From positions 1-55,125 of the forward strand of contig CAILHX010000056.1 of NCBI GenBank assembly GCA_903834185.1: 55,125 nt of DNA, in the 5' to 3' direction. How positions within the stretch are numbered: position 1 is the first letter of the stretch; the number at the start of each line of letters is the position of its first letter. Below are positions 17,272 to 28,154 of this stretch, in pieces. The DNA comes from an uncultured Methylophilaceae bacterium. GTDB lineage: Bacteria; Pseudomonadota; Gammaproteobacteria; Burkholderiales; Methylophilaceae. A program made the position numbers and the translations under genes. A model generated the notes under the pieces. It saw nothing but the letters and a program-made list of their open reading frames with translations, did no database searches and was not told the DNA's origin.

Positions 17272-18201
17272 ATGAAATATTGGCTACTGGCAGTATTGGC
17301 ATTGATCTCCCCCAGCCTGCTTGCAGCAGTGGCTGTGGTTGATGGCGTGCAGATGCCGGCATGGGCAGAACAGGACGGATTGAAGATCCCTTTGACGCCG
17401 GGCTTGCGACTGCATAACAGTGATATCGTATCCACTGGAGATAGCGGACGCGCTGAGCTGAAGCTGGAGGAGGGCGGCACCCTGAAGCTGGGAGAGAATA
17501 CGCATCTGTCGCTGGATAATCTGGCGCCGGCACGCGGTCATGACGCGCGCTATCGTGTCGCACTTGAAGTCGATCATGGCGCATTCCGTTATACCGGCAA
17601 TACCGCCATCCGTAAGACCGTCATCATCAAAAAACTCAAGAAAGGCAGCAAAAAAATCACCCGTCGTGAAACGGTAGAAGCCCGTGCGCGCATTGTGAAT
17701 GTGCACCTTGGCAGCGTAAACGCCAGCTCTGCGGGCGGCGATATCTGGTGCAAGGCCAATGATGACAGAGACCTGGTGGCTTTGTTCAGAGGGCACGTGG
17801 ATGTGGCGCATGATGATGCATCGAAAGTCTCGCTGACACGTGCCGGAACGTCCGTGGATGCACTCAGCGGCGGTTCGCTCAACGCCCCCAGATCTGTGCC
17901 TGCAAGTGATAAGGACAGCTGGCTAAGCGAAACCGACTTGATCACGGGACGCGGCATCGCCACCAGAAAAGGCCAGTGGAAAGTGAACGTAGGTACTTTC
18001 ACCGAGGGTGCGGAAGCCAATCAACTAAAGCACAAGATCACGGATGAAGGCTACGCAGTAGAACTGGTACCCGCCACTGTGGACGGGCGGGCGCAAACCC
18101 GGTTGCAAGTGACGCACCTTAAAACCAGCGCCGATGCGCAAGTGATCGCACAGCGACTGAGCAAGGAATTCGACCTGGATACGGTCACAGTGATGCATTA
18201 A
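17272..18201 (+). CDS. Secreted FecR-domain protein with C-terminal SPOR domain
   Basis: The 309-residue protein starts with a signal peptide (residues 1-18, ending LLA). A FecR-type beta domain follows at about 35-185 (VSTGDSGRAELKLEEGGTLK is typical of the fold). It includes a basic insert KKLKKGSKKITRR and a stretch for ligand binding (IVNVHLGSVNA). The last 75 residues or so look like a SPOR domain (WKVNVGTFTEGAEANQLK and RLQVTHLKTSADAQVIAQRL), which binds denuded peptidoglycan glycan strands. The lack of a TonB gene, sigma factor or membrane helix argues against FecR-type signalling. A cell-wall-associated periplasmic role is inferred. GGGGA lies upstream of the ATG. It probably shares the sppA transcript. 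Confidence 0.78.
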   Translation: MKYWLLAVLALISPSLLAAVAVVDGVQMPAWAEQDGLKIPLTPGLRLHNSDIVSTGDSGRAELKLEEGGTLKLGENTHLSLDNLAPARGHDARYRVALEVDHGAFRYTGNTAIRKTVIIKKLKKGSKKITRRETVEARARIVNVHLGSVNASSAGGDIWCKANDDRDLVALFRGHVDVAHDDASKVSLTRAGTSVDALSGGSLNAPRSVPASDKDSWLSETDLITGRGIATRKGQWKVNVGTFTEGAEANQLKHKITDEGYAVELVPATVDGRAQTRLQVTHLKTSADAQVIAQRLSKEFDLDTVTVMH

Positions 18202-18247
18202 TCCGCCTCGCCCATTTTAAAACTCTGCCATCGAATGATGTAATTTT

Positions 18248-18922
18248 ATGATTCCACGCTGGACCATCTTTAGTTCTGACACCAAGTTATGCAATGCTGT
18301 GCTCGATATCATCGTACAGTCTGCCGCCGAGGCCATCGCGCATCGCGGACGCTTTGACATCGTACTGGCCGGCGGTACAACACCACGCAAGATCTATCAG
18401 GAATTAAAAAAAGCGCAGACAGACTGGGCGCGCTGGCACGTCTGGTATGGCGATGAGCGCTGCCTGCCACCGGAAGATGCCGAACGCAACAGCAAAATGG
18501 CTTACGATACATTACTGCGGTATGTCGCCATCCCCACCCGGCAGATACATCCCATTCCTGCAGAGCTTGGTGCTGTCAATGCGGCAAACAATTACAACCG
18601 GCAGCTGGCTATGCTGGGAGATTTTGACCTGGTGCTACTGGGTCTGGGAGAAGATGGCCATACCGCCAGCCTGTTCCCGGGAGATACCTGGGACAACGGA
18701 GAAGCTGCGATCGCGGTGAGTGGCGCTCCGAAACCACCATCTGACCGAGTCAGCCTGACTGCATCCCGCCTTGGCCGCGCTAAAAAAGTGGTTTTCATCG
18801 TGACGGGAGCGGGCAAGAAACTGGCGGTAGGTGGCTGGAAAAGAGGTGTTCCGTTACCGGCAGCTGCCATTACCTCAAAAGGGACGCTAGACGTGTTTCT
18901 GGATCAGCCCGCCGCCGCGTAA
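18248..18922 (+). CDS. pgl: 6-phosphogluconolactonase
   Basis: Pgl hydrolyses 6-phosphoglucono-lactone to 6-phosphogluconate in the oxidative pentose phosphate pathway. The 224-residue protein shows the DevB/Pgl signatures: FDIVLAGGTTPRKIYQEL (sugar phosphate binding), WYGDERCLPPEDAERNS, and the catalytic loop LLGLGEDGHTASLFPG with its His. The length is normal. It lies 46 bp after the FecR/SPOR gene and is convergent with pgi, so it may be the last gene of the plus-strand run or have its own promoter. Neither zwf nor gnd is in the window. Confidence 0.93.
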   Translation: MIPRWTIFSSDTKLCNAVLDIIVQSAAEAIAHRGRFDIVLAGGTTPRKIYQELKKAQTDWARWHVWYGDERCLPPEDAERNSKMAYDTLLRYVAIPTRQIHPIPAELGAVNAANNYNRQLAMLGDFDLVLLGLGEDGHTASLFPGDTWDNGEAAIAVSGAPKPPSDRVSLTASRLGRAKKVVFIVTGAGKKLAVGGWKRGVPLPAAAITSKGTLDVFLDQPAAA

Positions 18923-19027
18923 TTCTAATCCCGAATTTCCAGCCTGTTGCCGATTCGTTGCGGGTCGGCGCTGAAGCTTACGCCCACCCGCTATGGTCTG
19001 ATTCTCACGGCATTCCGCTTACGGGCA

Positions 19028-20671
19028 TCAGCTATGATGTTTTTTGTAGTAGTTGATCAACCCGTTGGTGGAGGCGTCATGTTCAGTGATGGGCGTAGCA
19101 TCATCCAGTTGTGGCAGGATCTTTTGTGCCAGCTGTTTACCCAGCTCTACACCCCACTGGTCGAAGGAATTGATATTCCAGATGATGCCCTGCACGAATA
19201 TCTTGTGTTCGTAAAGAGCAATCAGCCTACCCAGGGTGCGTGGATCAAGCTTGCGGAACATGATGGAATTGGTAGGGCGGTTGCCTTCAAACACCTTGTG
19301 CGGCACCAGTCTTTCCAGCGCCTCTCCGGTCATGCCGGCGCTTTTGAGTTCTGCCCTGGCTTCTTCTGCAGTCTTGCCGTGCATCAACGCTTTAGGTTGG
19401 GCGAAGAAGTTGGATAGCAGCACTTTATGATGTGTCCCCAGCGGATACTGGGTCTCCATCGGAATCATGAAGTCGGCGGGAACCAGCTTGGTACCTTGGT
19501 GGATCAATTGATAGAACGCATGCTGACCGTTGGTGCCGGGCTCTCCCCACAACACCGGGCCGGTGGAATAATCCACGCGCTGGCCTTCACGATCCACGAA
19601 TTTACCGTTACTTTCCATATCGCCTTGCTGGAAATACGCCGCAAAGCGGTTCAAACATTGGTCGTAAGGGAAGATGGCGTGCGTCTGGGCACCAAAGAAA
19701 TTGTTATACCACACGCCCAACAGCGCCAGAATCACCGGCATATTCTGTTCCAGCGGGGCGCTGCGGAAGTGTTCATCCATCTCGAAGCCGCCTTGCAGCA
19801 GCTCTTCAAAGCAATCCATGCCCACATTCAATGCGATCGGCAGGCCGATGGCAGACCACAGCGAGTAGCGTCCGCCGACCCAGTCCCAGAATTCGAACAT
19901 ATTGTCGGTATCGATACCAAACTTGGCGACTTCGGCCGTATTGGTGGAGAGGGCGACAAAATGCTTGGCGATATGCGCTTCATCACGTGCTGCCTGCAAG
20001 AACCACTCGCGCGCAGAGCGTGCATTAGTGATGGTTTCCTGCGTCGTAAAAGTCTTGGAAGCAACAATGAACAGCGTGGTCTCCGGATTGCATTTCTGTA
20101 ACGTCATGCCCAAATGCGCGCCATCAATATTGGAAACGAAATGTGCGTTCATGCTGGAGCGGCTGTAAGGCTTGAGCGCATTGCACACCATGAAAGGGCC
20201 CAGGTCGGAACCGCCGATGCCGATATTCACTACATCGGTGATGGTTTTACCGGTATAGCCGCGCCATACGTTGTTTCTAACGCGTGCGGTGAAGTCGCGC
20301 ATTTGCGCCAAAACGCGGTTCACATCCGGCATCACATCCTTGCCGTCTACCATCACCGGGTTTTTGGAACGATTGCGCAGGGCAGTATGCAGCACTGCAC
20401 GGCCTTCTGTGAAATTGATCTTTTCACCGCTGAACATCTTCTCGCGCCAGTCTTCAATATTGGCATCCCTTGCCAGTTGCAAGAGCAGATCCAGCGTTTC
20501 CCGGGTGATGCGGTTCTTGGAAAAATCAAGCAGGATGTCTTTGTACTGGATTGAAAATTGATTAAAGCGATTGGCATCCTGTGCGAATATATCGCGCATA
20601 TGTTGTGCTGCGATCACTTTTTGATGCGCCAGCAATTGTTGCCAGGTATTTGATTGAGTTAAACGTGACAT
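19028..20671 (-). CDS. pgi: Glucose-6-phosphate isomerase
   Basis: Pgi interconverts glucose 6-phosphate and fructose 6-phosphate. The 547-residue protein matches the long proteobacterial form (E. coli 549). Signatures present: [18 protein letters not shown], the [15 protein letters not shown] phosphate loop, [14 protein letters not shown], catalytic Glu in [18 protein letters not shown], and the C-terminal [15 protein letters not shown] with the catalytic Lys. Its ATG is 3 bp after the glgB stop and its ribosome binding site (GGGGGAAA) lies in the glgB end, so the two are cotranscribed. This ties glycogen branching to entry of hexose phosphate into glycolysis or gluconeogenesis. Confidence 0.97.
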   Translation of the reverse strand: MSRLTQSNTWQQLLAHQKVIAAQHMRDIFAQDANRFNQFSIQYKDILLDFSKNRITRETLDLLLQLARDANIEDWREKMFSGEKINFTEGRAVLHTALRNRSKNPVMVDGKDVMPDVNRVLAQMRDFTARVRNNVWRGYTGKTITDVVNIGIGGSDLGPFMVCNALKPYSRSSMNAHFVSNIDGAHLGMTLQKCNPETTLFIVASKTFTTQETITNARSAREWFLQAARDEAHIAKHFVALSTNTAEVAKFGIDTDNMFEFWDWVGGRYSLWSAIGLPIALNVGMDCFEELLQGGFEMDEHFRSAPLEQNMPVILALLGVWYNNFFGAQTHAIFPYDQCLNRFAAYFQQGDMESNGKFVDREGQRVDYSTGPVLWGEPGTNGQHAFYQLIHQGTKLVPADFMIPMETQYPLGTHHKVLLSNFFAQPKALMHGKTAEEARAELKSAGMTGEALERLVPHKVFEGNRPTNSIMFRKLDPRTLGRLIALYEHKIFVQGIIWNINSFDQWGVELGKQLAQKILPQLDDATPITEHDASTNGLINYYKKHHS

Positions 20672-20674
20672 GTT

Positions 20675-22882
20675 CTATTTCCCCCTCTGCACAATAATGC
20701 CTGCTAATGGCGGCAAAGTAATGACCAGTGAATATTTGTGACCCATCCAGGGTACGTCTTCGGTTGCGAGTCCGATACCGTTCCCCGCATTGCTACCGGA
20801 GTAAATCTCGGCATCGCTGTTCAATAATTCCTTGTAGGAACCGGCTTGCGGCACACCTATTCTATAACCGCTGCGTGTCACCGGCGTGAAATTCAGTGCA
20901 ACCACTACATAAGAACCATCTCTGGCACGCCGCTGATAACTAATGATGGACTGGTCGGCATCGTGACAATCGATCCAGGCGAATCCATCCGGCGTGAAAT
21001 CCAGTTCATGCAATGCAGGGATATCGCGGTAGAGATGCGATAAGTCCTGCATTAAACGCTTTACCCCCTGATGCCAGTGATTGTCCAGCAGATACCAGTC
21101 CAGAGAGTGACTTTCAGCCCATTCACGCCCCTGCGCAAACTCATTACCCATAAAATTCAGCTTCTTGCCGGGGTAGGTCATCTGGTAGGTCAAAAGCAAA
21201 CGTATGTTAGCAAATTTTTGCCAGGTGTCGCCTGGCATTTTGTCGAGCAATGAGCGTTTGCCGTGGACGACTTCGTCATGCGAAAACGGTAATACGAAAT
21301 TCTCGCTATAGGCATACAACTGGCCGAAAGTGAGCTGGTTGTGATGGTAACGTCTGTGGATAGGGTCCTGCTCGATATAAGCCAGCGTGTCATTCATCCA
21401 GCCCATATTCCATTTCATGGAAAAACCCAGACCGCCGAGATAGACGGGGCGCGAGATCATGGGCCAGGCAGTGGACTCTTCGGCGATGGTGAGTGCCCCG
21501 GGAAATTCCTCGTGCACGATCACATTCAGCTCCTTGATGAACTCAAGTGCTTCCAGATTCTCGCGACCACCGTATTTGTTGGGCAGCCATTGATCGGCCT
21601 TGCGTGAATAGTCCAGATAAATCATGGATGCGACCGCATCCACACGCAGACCATCAATGTGGAATTTGTTCAGCCAGTAGTGCGCGCTGGCGAGCAGGAA
21701 GTTGCGCACTTCATTGCGGCCATAATTGAAAATCAGCGTGCCCCAGTCCTGATGCTCGCCCAGACGCGGGTCTTCGTGTTCATACAGTGCGGTGCCGTCA
21801 AAGCGTGCCAGTGCCCAGCTATCTTTTGGAAAGTGTGCAGGAACCCAATCCAGGATCACGCCTATGTCGGCCTGATGACACGCATCTACAAAGAAACGGA
21901 AATCGTCCGAGGTACCAAAGCGGCTGCTGACACCGAAATAACCGGTGGTCTGATAACCCCAGGATTCATCCAGCGGGTATTCGGAAACGGGCATCAGCTC
22001 CACGTGGGTGAAACCCATCTCCTGCAGATAGGGCACCAGGCGTTTGGCCAGCTCGCGGAAATTGAGGAAGTGATGGTTATCATCGCGCTGCCAGGAGCCT
22101 GCGTGCATTTCATATATATTCATGGGCTGATGCAGCCAATCGGCCTTGGCACGCTGTTCCAGCCACGGCGCATCGTGCCATTGATAACTGTCATTGCTCG
22201 CCACACGGGCCGCAGTACTCGGCCGCATCTCGAATGCATTGCCGTAGGGGTCGGTTTTTACCAGCAGATGCCCGCTCTGGCGGTTGCGAATCTCGAATTT
22301 GTACAGACAGTCGACACCGACTTCCGGGATAAAGATATCCCATACGCCGCTGGATCCATGCACGCGCATGGTATGGGTACGTCCATCCCAGCGGTTAAAG
22401 TCGCCAATGACGCTGACACGCTCTGCATTTGGCGCCCATATGGCAAATTGCGTACCTTTTACCCCGCAATGCGTCATCACATGTGCACCCAGCATGTTAT
22501 ATGCCTGGCGCAGCTTGCCCTCGCCGAACAGATGCAGGTCGTGCTCGGATAATGCTGACGGAAAACTGAACGGGTCTGTTTTCTCAATCTGCTGTGTGCC
22601 TGCTGTAAAGCGGAGTTTGCAAGGCGTCTCCGGATTGTTGCCGCCGCGCCATATATAGACGCCATCATCATGCGCCTTGGTCAATGGCTCCCAACTGTTG
22701 CCAATTTTTAACCACACTTGATCTGCATAAGGCAGGAAGCAGCGGAACACGTATGTGTTCTTTTGATCCAGCGCTAACGCCAGGCCTTTTTCCTCATGCA
22801 ACCCCAGCCAATTGAACGGATCGTGGTGTCGCGCTTGCAGGATTAAACTGAGTTGTGGGTCGGTTTTAATTTTTGTGGGCAT
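20675..22882 (-). CDS. glgB: 1,4-alpha-glucan branching enzyme (GH13_9)
   Basis: GlgB cuts alpha-1,4 chains and re-attaches them by alpha-1,6 links in glycogen. The 735-residue protein has an N-terminal region with two CBM48-like beta modules ([13 protein letters not shown] and [18 protein letters not shown]). The GH13 barrel follows with nucleophile Asp in [18 protein letters not shown], acid/base Glu in [11 protein letters not shown] and the HD of [12 protein letters not shown]. An all-beta C-terminal domain ends the protein. It is divergent from glgC, with 137 bp between, so both may be driven from one control region. It is the first gene of glgB-pgi. Confidence 0.97.
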   Translation of the reverse strand: MPTKIKTDPQLSLILQARHHDPFNWLGLHEEKGLALALDQKNTYVFRCFLPYADQVWLKIGNSWEPLTKAHDDGVYIWRGGNNPETPCKLRFTAGTQQIEKTDPFSFPSALSEHDLHLFGEGKLRQAYNMLGAHVMTHCGVKGTQFAIWAPNAERVSVIGDFNRWDGRTHTMRVHGSSGVWDIFIPEVGVDCLYKFEIRNRQSGHLLVKTDPYGNAFEMRPSTAARVASNDSYQWHDAPWLEQRAKADWLHQPMNIYEMHAGSWQRDDNHHFLNFRELAKRLVPYLQEMGFTHVELMPVSEYPLDESWGYQTTGYFGVSSRFGTSDDFRFFVDACHQADIGVILDWVPAHFPKDSWALARFDGTALYEHEDPRLGEHQDWGTLIFNYGRNEVRNFLLASAHYWLNKFHIDGLRVDAVASMIYLDYSRKADQWLPNKYGGRENLEALEFIKELNVIVHEEFPGALTIAEESTAWPMISRPVYLGGLGFSMKWNMGWMNDTLAYIEQDPIHRRYHHNQLTFGQLYAYSENFVLPFSHDEVVHGKRSLLDKMPGDTWQKFANIRLLLTYQMTYPGKKLNFMGNEFAQGREWAESHSLDWYLLDNHWHQGVKRLMQDLSHLYRDIPALHELDFTPDGFAWIDCHDADQSIISYQRRARDGSYVVVALNFTPVTRSGYRIGVPQAGSYKELLNSDAEIYSGSNAGNGIGLATEDVPWMGHKYSLVITLPPLAGIIVQRGK

Positions 22883-22898
22883 GGAATTGTTTTGTAGC

Positions 22899-22928
22899 TT
22901 GGTTTTCTTTGGCTAACCTGCCTATAAT
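22899..22928 (+). promoter_or_regulatory. Likely glgC promoter
   Basis: TTGGTT and a perfect TATAAT are spaced 18 bp apart in the divergent glgB/glgC region, about 90 bp before the glgC start. Confidence 0.5.
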
Positions 22929-23019
22929 GTTTATGAGTGCTTTGGCTATATTGTATTCGTCTTTGCTGGTATTCGAATATAAATCGCCAATCTCCGACTA
23001 TAAATCAGGAGTGGCAAAA

Positions 23020-24312
23020 ATGCAGCAGGAAAATAAACAGGATGTGACCCCCTCGCGTTTCGTCAGTGCTTTGACGAAAAACACCTTGGCGCTGATACTT
23101 GCTGGGGGGCGCGGCTCACGCCTGCACTCCCTGACGGATTGGCGAGCCAAGCCCGCTGTGCCTTTCGGCGGCAAATTTCGTATCATTGACTTCCCTTTAT
23201 CCAATTGCATGAATTCGGGGGTACGCCGTGTCGGCGTTGTCACCCAGTACAAGGCGCATAGCCTGATCCAGCACATACAGCGCGGATGGAGTTTTTTGCG
23301 CGGCGAATTCAATGAATTCGTGGAATTGCTGCCTGCCCAGCAACGTATAGAGGAGGAGTGGTACAAAGGTACGGCCGATGCGGTGTTCCAGAACCTGGAT
23401 ATATTGCGCGGCCTGAATCCGGAGTATGTATTGATCCTGGCTGGCGACCACATCTACAAGATGGATTACGGACAAATGCTGGCCGACCATGTGCGCAACA
23501 AGGCGGACATGACCGTTGCCTGCATCAACGTGCCGGTGGCTGAGGCTAAGGCATTCGGCGTGGTGGGTGCTGATGCAGAGGGCCGCATCGTGCAATTCCG
23601 CGAAAAGCCCGAGAATCCGGACACCATTCCGGGCGACCCAACCCAGTCTTTCGCCAGCATGGGCATCTACGTATTCAATGCCTCGTTTCTTTATGAGCAA
23701 TTGATACGCGATGCAGATGACCCGAATTCCAACCATGATTTCGGTCAGAATCTCATTCCCTATCTGATCAGCCGCTATCGCGTATACGCGCACAAATTCG
23801 CCGACAGTTGCGTGGGCACCGGCATGAGCGAGCCTTACTGGCGGGATGTAGGAACCATAGACGCCTATTGGGAGGCGAATATGGAGCTCACCAAGGTGGT
23901 ACCGGATCTGAATATGTACGATAAGGAATGGCCGATCTGGACGCATCAGGAGCAGTTACCGCCAGCCAAATTCGTTTTCGACCAGGACGACAGGCGCGGA
24001 TATGCGGTGGATTCTCTGGTTTCCGGAGGCTGCATCATCAGCGGTACGCCTGTCAAACGTTCGCTGCTGTTCTCTGACGTCCGCGTGCATAGCTACGGGC
24101 TGATCGAAGATTCCGTGATCTTGCCCAAATGCGTCGTCGGGCGTTATGTCACGCTGAAAAGGGTAGTACTGGATAAGGGCTGCAACATTCCTGACGGCAT
24201 GCAGATCGGCGTAGATCCGGAAGAAGACCGAAAAAGATTCTATGTTTCGGAAAAGGGTATCACTCTGGTAACACCAGAAATGCTGGGGCAAAATTTGCAT
24301 TATTCGAGATAA
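23020..24312 (+). CDS. glgC: Glucose-1-phosphate adenylyltransferase (ADP-glucose pyrophosphorylase)
   Basis: GlgC makes ADP-glucose from ATP and glucose 1-phosphate, the committed and allosterically controlled step of glycogen synthesis. With the start at 23020 (AGGAG 8 bp upstream) it is 430 residues, almost the E. coli length. The frame is open back to 22873, but that extension runs through the promoter. The N-terminal nucleotide domain has [15 protein letters not shown] and [20 protein letters not shown]. The metal/nucleotide Asp is in [17 protein letters not shown], and sugar-phosphate contacts lie in REKPENP. The C-terminal part is the left-handed helix with [14 protein letters not shown]. 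The GH57 genes follow closely, in one operon. Confidence 0.96.
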   Translation: MQQENKQDVTPSRFVSALTKNTLALILAGGRGSRLHSLTDWRAKPAVPFGGKFRIIDFPLSNCMNSGVRRVGVVTQYKAHSLIQHIQRGWSFLRGEFNEFVELLPAQQRIEEEWYKGTADAVFQNLDILRGLNPEYVLILAGDHIYKMDYGQMLADHVRNKADMTVACINVPVAEAKAFGVVGADAEGRIVQFREKPENPDTIPGDPTQSFASMGIYVFNASFLYEQLIRDADDPNSNHDFGQNLIPYLISRYRVYAHKFADSCVGTGMSEPYWRDVGTIDAYWEANMELTKVVPDLNMYDKEWPIWTHQEQLPPAKFVFDQDDRRGYAVDSLVSGGCIISGTPVKRSLLFSDVRVHSYGLIEDSVILPKCVVGRYVTLKRVVLDKGCNIPDGMQIGVDPEEDRKRFYVSEKGITLVTPEMLGQNLHYSR

Positions 24313-24325
24313 GAACAATAACCGT

Positions 24326-26083
24326 ATGACATTAACGCCGAAAAAGCTCTACGTGTGCCTGTACTGGCACATGCATCAACCTGATTATCGTGACTACCTG
24401 TCGGGCGAGTTCGTGCTGCCGTGGACCTATCTGCACGCCATTAAAGACTACACCGATATGGTCTATCACATCGAGCAGAATCCACGGGCCAAGGTGACAT
24501 TCAACTATGTACCGATATTGCTGGATCAGCTTGAGGAATATGCCAGACAGTCGCGATTTGGAGAAGTCAGCGACCCGCTACTGGGGTTGCTGAAAGAGCA
24601 GGATCTTGATCACCTGCCTACGCCAAAGCGCCAGTTCATTCTTGATAGTTGCTTCCGCAGCAACCACGAAAAAATGGTGGCTCCCTTTCCCCGCTACAAG
24701 CACTTGTACGAACTGTATCTAAAGGTACAGGAGACTGAGGATGCAAGCTATGTATCGGGTCAGTATCTGTCCGACCTGCTGGTGTGGTATCACCTGGCGT
24801 GGATGGGCGAAAGCCTGCGCCGCGAGATGCCGCTGGTGATCGCGCTGATGAACAAGGGGCACGGCTTTAGTGCTGAAGATCGCTGCGATCTGTTTGAATT
24901 TATCTGCAAAACCATCATAGAACTGATCCCGCGCTATCGCGCCCTGATCAAAAAAGGGCAAATAGAAGTTTCCACCACGCCTCACTATCACCCAATCCTG
25001 CCGTTATTGCTTGATTTCAACAGCGCGCGCGAAGCAGCGCCGGAGATGCCGCTGCCTGATACCAAACGTTACCCTGGAGGTACGGCGCGCGCGCATCGCC
25101 ATGTAGAGGATGCCATGGTCAGTCATAGCGAGCGCTTTGGCAAAAAGCCCACAGGTGTGTGGCCGGCAGAAGGCGGTGTATCATATCCGGCACTCATGCT
25201 GCTGGCACAAAAAGGTTTCAGCTGGGCAGCCACGGGCGAGGGGGTACTCAGTAACAGCCTGCGCAAATTCCACGGTGACCAGTCCTTGTATCATGACAAA
25301 CGTCACCTGTACAAACCTTACCGTATCGGCGATGACAAGGCAGATATCCTGTGTTTTTTCCGGGATGACTATCTGTCCGACAAGATAGGCTTTGGATACT
25401 CGAAGTGGCATAGCGACAATGCGGTGCAGGATTTCGTCTACCAGCTGGAAAAAATCAGCGAGCGCACTCCTGAAGGTGAAACCCCGGTGGTCAGCATCAT
25501 TCTGGATGGCGAAAACGCCTGGGAGTATTATCCCTATAACGCCTATTACTTTCTGAGCCTGCTTTATCAGACTCTGGCTGACCATCCCTATATCGAAATG
25601 GCGACCTTCAGCGAGGTCGCGCAACAATGCACCGCAACCACACCCGATACAAAACCGCTGGGCGATGCCAATATCGTCGCGGCGCAACTGGATGGGATCG
25701 TAGCCGGAAGCTGGGTGTACGGCACATTCAGCACCTGGATGGGCGACCCCGCCAAGAATCGTGCATGGGACCTGTTGTGCGAAGCCAAGCAGAAATATGA
25801 TCTGGTGATGGCCAGCGGCGTGCTCAAGCCCGAGGAACAGGCTGCGGCGGAGCGTCAATTGGGCGACTGTGAAGGTTCCGACTGGTTCTGGTGGTTCGGT
25901 GACTATAACCCGTCGGCAAGCGTTCAGAGCTTTGACTTGCTGTATCGCCGTAATTTGACCAATCTTTACCGCTTGCTGAAGCTGCCGGTGCCGGAAATAT
26001 TGTCTCAATCCATCAGCAAAGGTGGCGGGGCGGGTGATGGCAGCGCCGAGGGGGCAGGGGCGATGCGGCGAGGACAGGAGTAG
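24326..26083 (+). CDS. Glycoside hydrolase family 57, alpha-amylase-like
   Basis: The 585-residue protein is a GH57 enzyme acting on alpha-1,4/1,6 glucans. All GH57 blocks are present: HMHQPDYRD (residues 15-23), the GHGFSAED region, nucleophile Glu282 in GVWPAEGGVS, and acid/base Asp394 in ILDGENAWEYYP. This variant of blocks 3 and 4 is typical of the alpha-amylase/amylopullulanase-like branch rather than the glucanotransferase branch. No signal peptide is seen, so it works on cytosolic glycogen. The C-terminal 25 residues are Gly-rich and look disordered. It starts 13 bp after glgC. Exact activity (amylase, debranching or maltogenic) cannot be told from motifs. Confidence 0.88.
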   Translation: MTLTPKKLYVCLYWHMHQPDYRDYLSGEFVLPWTYLHAIKDYTDMVYHIEQNPRAKVTFNYVPILLDQLEEYARQSRFGEVSDPLLGLLKEQDLDHLPTPKRQFILDSCFRSNHEKMVAPFPRYKHLYELYLKVQETEDASYVSGQYLSDLLVWYHLAWMGESLRREMPLVIALMNKGHGFSAEDRCDLFEFICKTIIELIPRYRALIKKGQIEVSTTPHYHPILPLLLDFNSAREAAPEMPLPDTKRYPGGTARAHRHVEDAMVSHSERFGKKPTGVWPAEGGVSYPALMLLAQKGFSWAATGEGVLSNSLRKFHGDQSLYHDKRHLYKPYRIGDDKADILCFFRDDYLSDKIGFGYSKWHSDNAVQDFVYQLEKISERTPEGETPVVSIILDGENAWEYYPYNAYYFLSLLYQTLADHPYIEMATFSEVAQQCTATTPDTKPLGDANIVAAQLDGIVAGSWVYGTFSTWMGDPAKNRAWDLLCEAKQKYDLVMASGVLKPEEQAAAERQLGDCEGSDWFWWFGDYNPSASVQSFDLLYRRNLTNLYRLLKLPVPEILSQSISKGGGAGDGSAEGAGAMRRGQE

Positions 26084-26138
26084 AAGTCGATCGGCAGTGG
26101 GTTAGCAGCAGGTTCAGATCAATCTGGGGAGGCGAGAC

Positions 26139-28154
26139 ATGGCGAAATCAGTGGCGTTACTGTTAGGTGTACATGCACACCAGCCGGTGGGCAACTTCAC
26201 TCACGTATTGGACGACGCGCATCTTCGATGCTACGGCCCGTTCATCAGGGTGCTCTACCATTATCCCGAATTCAAATTTGCCATTCACTATAGCGGATGG
26301 TTGCTGGACTACCTGATGCAGCACTACCCCCAGGATATGCGCTTGCTGAAAGAAATGGTCGCTCGCGGGCAGACCGAGCTGTTTGGTGCCGGATACACAG
26401 AGCCCGTGCTGGCTGCGATCCCGGCCAGAGACCGCGTAGGGCAGGTGACCCAGCTCTCGGAATATCTGCAAAAGAAACTGGGCCAGACGCCCAAAGGCGC
26501 ATGGCTGACAGAACGCGTGTGGGAAGCGACTGTAGTACCCGGGCTGGCAGATGCCGGCATCAACTATGTGACGGTGGATGATTACCACTTTCTGTGTACC
26601 GGCAAGCAGGCACAGGATTTGAATGGCTATTTCACCACTGAAGAAGATGGTCGCAAACTGGACTTATTCCCGATCTCGGAACCGTTGCGTTATCGTCTGC
26701 CGTTCTCGCCTGCGCAGGACGTGGTGAATTATATGGAAAGCCTGGCGGATGATAGCGGACGTGCTGCCGCAGTTTATTTCGACGACATCGAGAAATTCGG
26801 CATCTGGCCTGAGACCTACGAATGGGTCTATGAAAAAGGCTGGCTAAAGGGCTTTATCGAAGGCGTACTGAAATCACCCATCATCCGTACCATGCGCTAC
26901 AGTGACTATCACGCCAGCGCCCCCACACGCGGTATCGTTTACCTGCCGACAGCATCCTACAGCGAGATGAATGAATGGACGTTGCCGGTGCCTGCCGCCC
27001 ATTATTATGCCGACATGGTGGATAAGGAAAAGCGGGAAGGGCGCTGGGAGCAGAACAAACCCTTCGTTCGCGGCGGTATCTGGCGTAATTTCTTCATGCG
27101 TTTTCCGGAATCCAACTGGATGCATAAACGCATGCTGAGTCTGTCTGAGCGCTTTCATGCGCTGGAACAGAAACTCCAGCAACCGCGCATGCTGCATCTG
27201 CTGTACGAAGCGCAAGCCAATGATGCTTATTGGCACGGGCTGTTCGGCGGGTTTTACCTGCCTCACCTCAGACGCGCCATCTTTAATGCGATCGTCGAAC
27301 TGGAAGCATTGATGGATGCAGTATCACCGCGCCCGGCCAAACAGGTGATCGATCTTGATCTGGATGGAAAAGACGAGATATTTCTTCAAAACGGACGTTT
27401 GCAGGCCGTGGCGCATCTGGATGGGAGTGGATCCATACGCGAACTGGACAGTTATGGCCTGCGCCATAATTTTGGCGATACCCTGTCGCGCCAGATTGAG
27501 CACTACCATCGTAAAGTCAATGCCGGCAACTCGCACGAACCCCATGTCGAAGGAATTGCCAACCCGCACGAACGTATGGTTTCCAAACATGAGATCAGCG
27601 TCGAAGACATGGCAATCGACAAATATCCCAAAACGCTATTCGTGGATCACTGGCAGGCCAATGCTCAGGCTCCATCGCAAGCAGTGGTATACCAGCTTGC
27701 AGAAAGCAGGACAAAAACGCCTGCACTGGCTTTTGCCGGGGTGTTTGACGGATTTGTCGTAGTCAAGAAGATCGCGCTGAAGAATAAGCATCTGCGAGTG
27801 GAGTATGAATTCGACAAGTCCACCACCGGCATTTTCAATGTCGAGATCAATCTGGCCATGCCCAGTTGCGACGGTGTTGCCGGCCGTTTCCGCGTGGATG
27901 GTGAGGTTCCGGGTGGTTTCGGACAGCAATTATATATAGCAAACATGAAACAAGTGTTGCTGGAAGACGACGTGCTGGGAGGAGTGGTGACGATTACCAG
28001 CGAAACCCCGGCGGTGTTCGATGCTTTTCCGCATTTCAGCGTGTCTCAATCCGAAGCCGGGTTCGAGAAGATCATGCAGGCACTGACCATCACTTTGTCG
28101 TGGGATTTGAAAAAGCTCAAGACGCCTATCGTGATTGATCTGGAAATCAGCTAA
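26139..28154 (+). CDS. GH57 4-alpha-glucanotransferase-like enzyme
   Basis: The 671-residue protein matches the Thermococcus-type 4-alpha-glucanotransferase group. A GH57 barrel (GVHAHQP at 10-16, nucleophile Glu125 in WLTERVWE, acid/base Asp215 or 216 in YFDDIEKFGIWP) is followed by the helical DUF1925 region. The C-terminal beta-sandwich DUF1926 then begins near residue 400 (FLQNGRLQAVAHLDGSGSIREL). Such enzymes transfer maltooligosaccharide units between glucan chains; some homologues are amylases. There is no signal peptide. GGGGAGG stands before the ATG, the strongest ribosome binding site in this operon. Its stop overlaps the next ATG (TAATG), coupling it to the kinase. Confidence 0.88.
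   Translation: MAKSVALLLGVHAHQPVGNFTHVLDDAHLRCYGPFIRVLYHYPEFKFAIHYSGWLLDYLMQHYPQDMRLLKEMVARGQTELFGAGYTEPVLAAIPARDRVGQVTQLSEYLQKKLGQTPKGAWLTERVWEATVVPGLADAGINYVTVDDYHFLCTGKQAQDLNGYFTTEEDGRKLDLFPISEPLRYRLPFSPAQDVVNYMESLADDSGRAAAVYFDDIEKFGIWPETYEWVYEKGWLKGFIEGVLKSPIIRTMRYSDYHASAPTRGIVYLPTASYSEMNEWTLPVPAAHYYADMVDKEKREGRWEQNKPFVRGGIWRNFFMRFPESNWMHKRMLSLSERFHALEQKLQQPRMLHLLYEAQANDAYWHGLFGGFYLPHLRRAIFNAIVELEALMDAVSPRPAKQVIDLDLDGKDEIFLQNGRLQAVAHLDGSGSIRELDSYGLRHNFGDTLSRQIEHYHRKVNAGNSHEPHVEGIANPHERMVSKHEISVEDMAIDKYPKTLFVDHWQANAQAPSQAVVYQLAESRTKTPALAFAGVFDGFVVVKKIALKNKHLRVEYEFDKSTTGIFNVEINLAMPSCDGVAGRFRVDGEVPGGFGQQLYIANMKQVLLEDDVLGGVVTITSETPAVFDAFPHFSVSQSEAGFEKIMQALTITLSWDLKKLKTPIVIDLEIS

Noticed and set aside
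21659-22552. 297-codon open frame antisense to glgB
   Set aside because: Shadow of a strongly conserved enzyme gene; no family resemblance.
22873-23019. 49-codon N-terminal extension of GlgC
   Set aside because: It covers the TATAAT promoter and is hydrophobic unlike any GlgC; AGGAG and a normal N-terminus fit the ATG at 23020.
25181-26008. 275-codon minus-strand open frame antisense to the first GH57 gene
   Set aside because: Shadow frame; the plus strand has all GH57 catalytic motifs.
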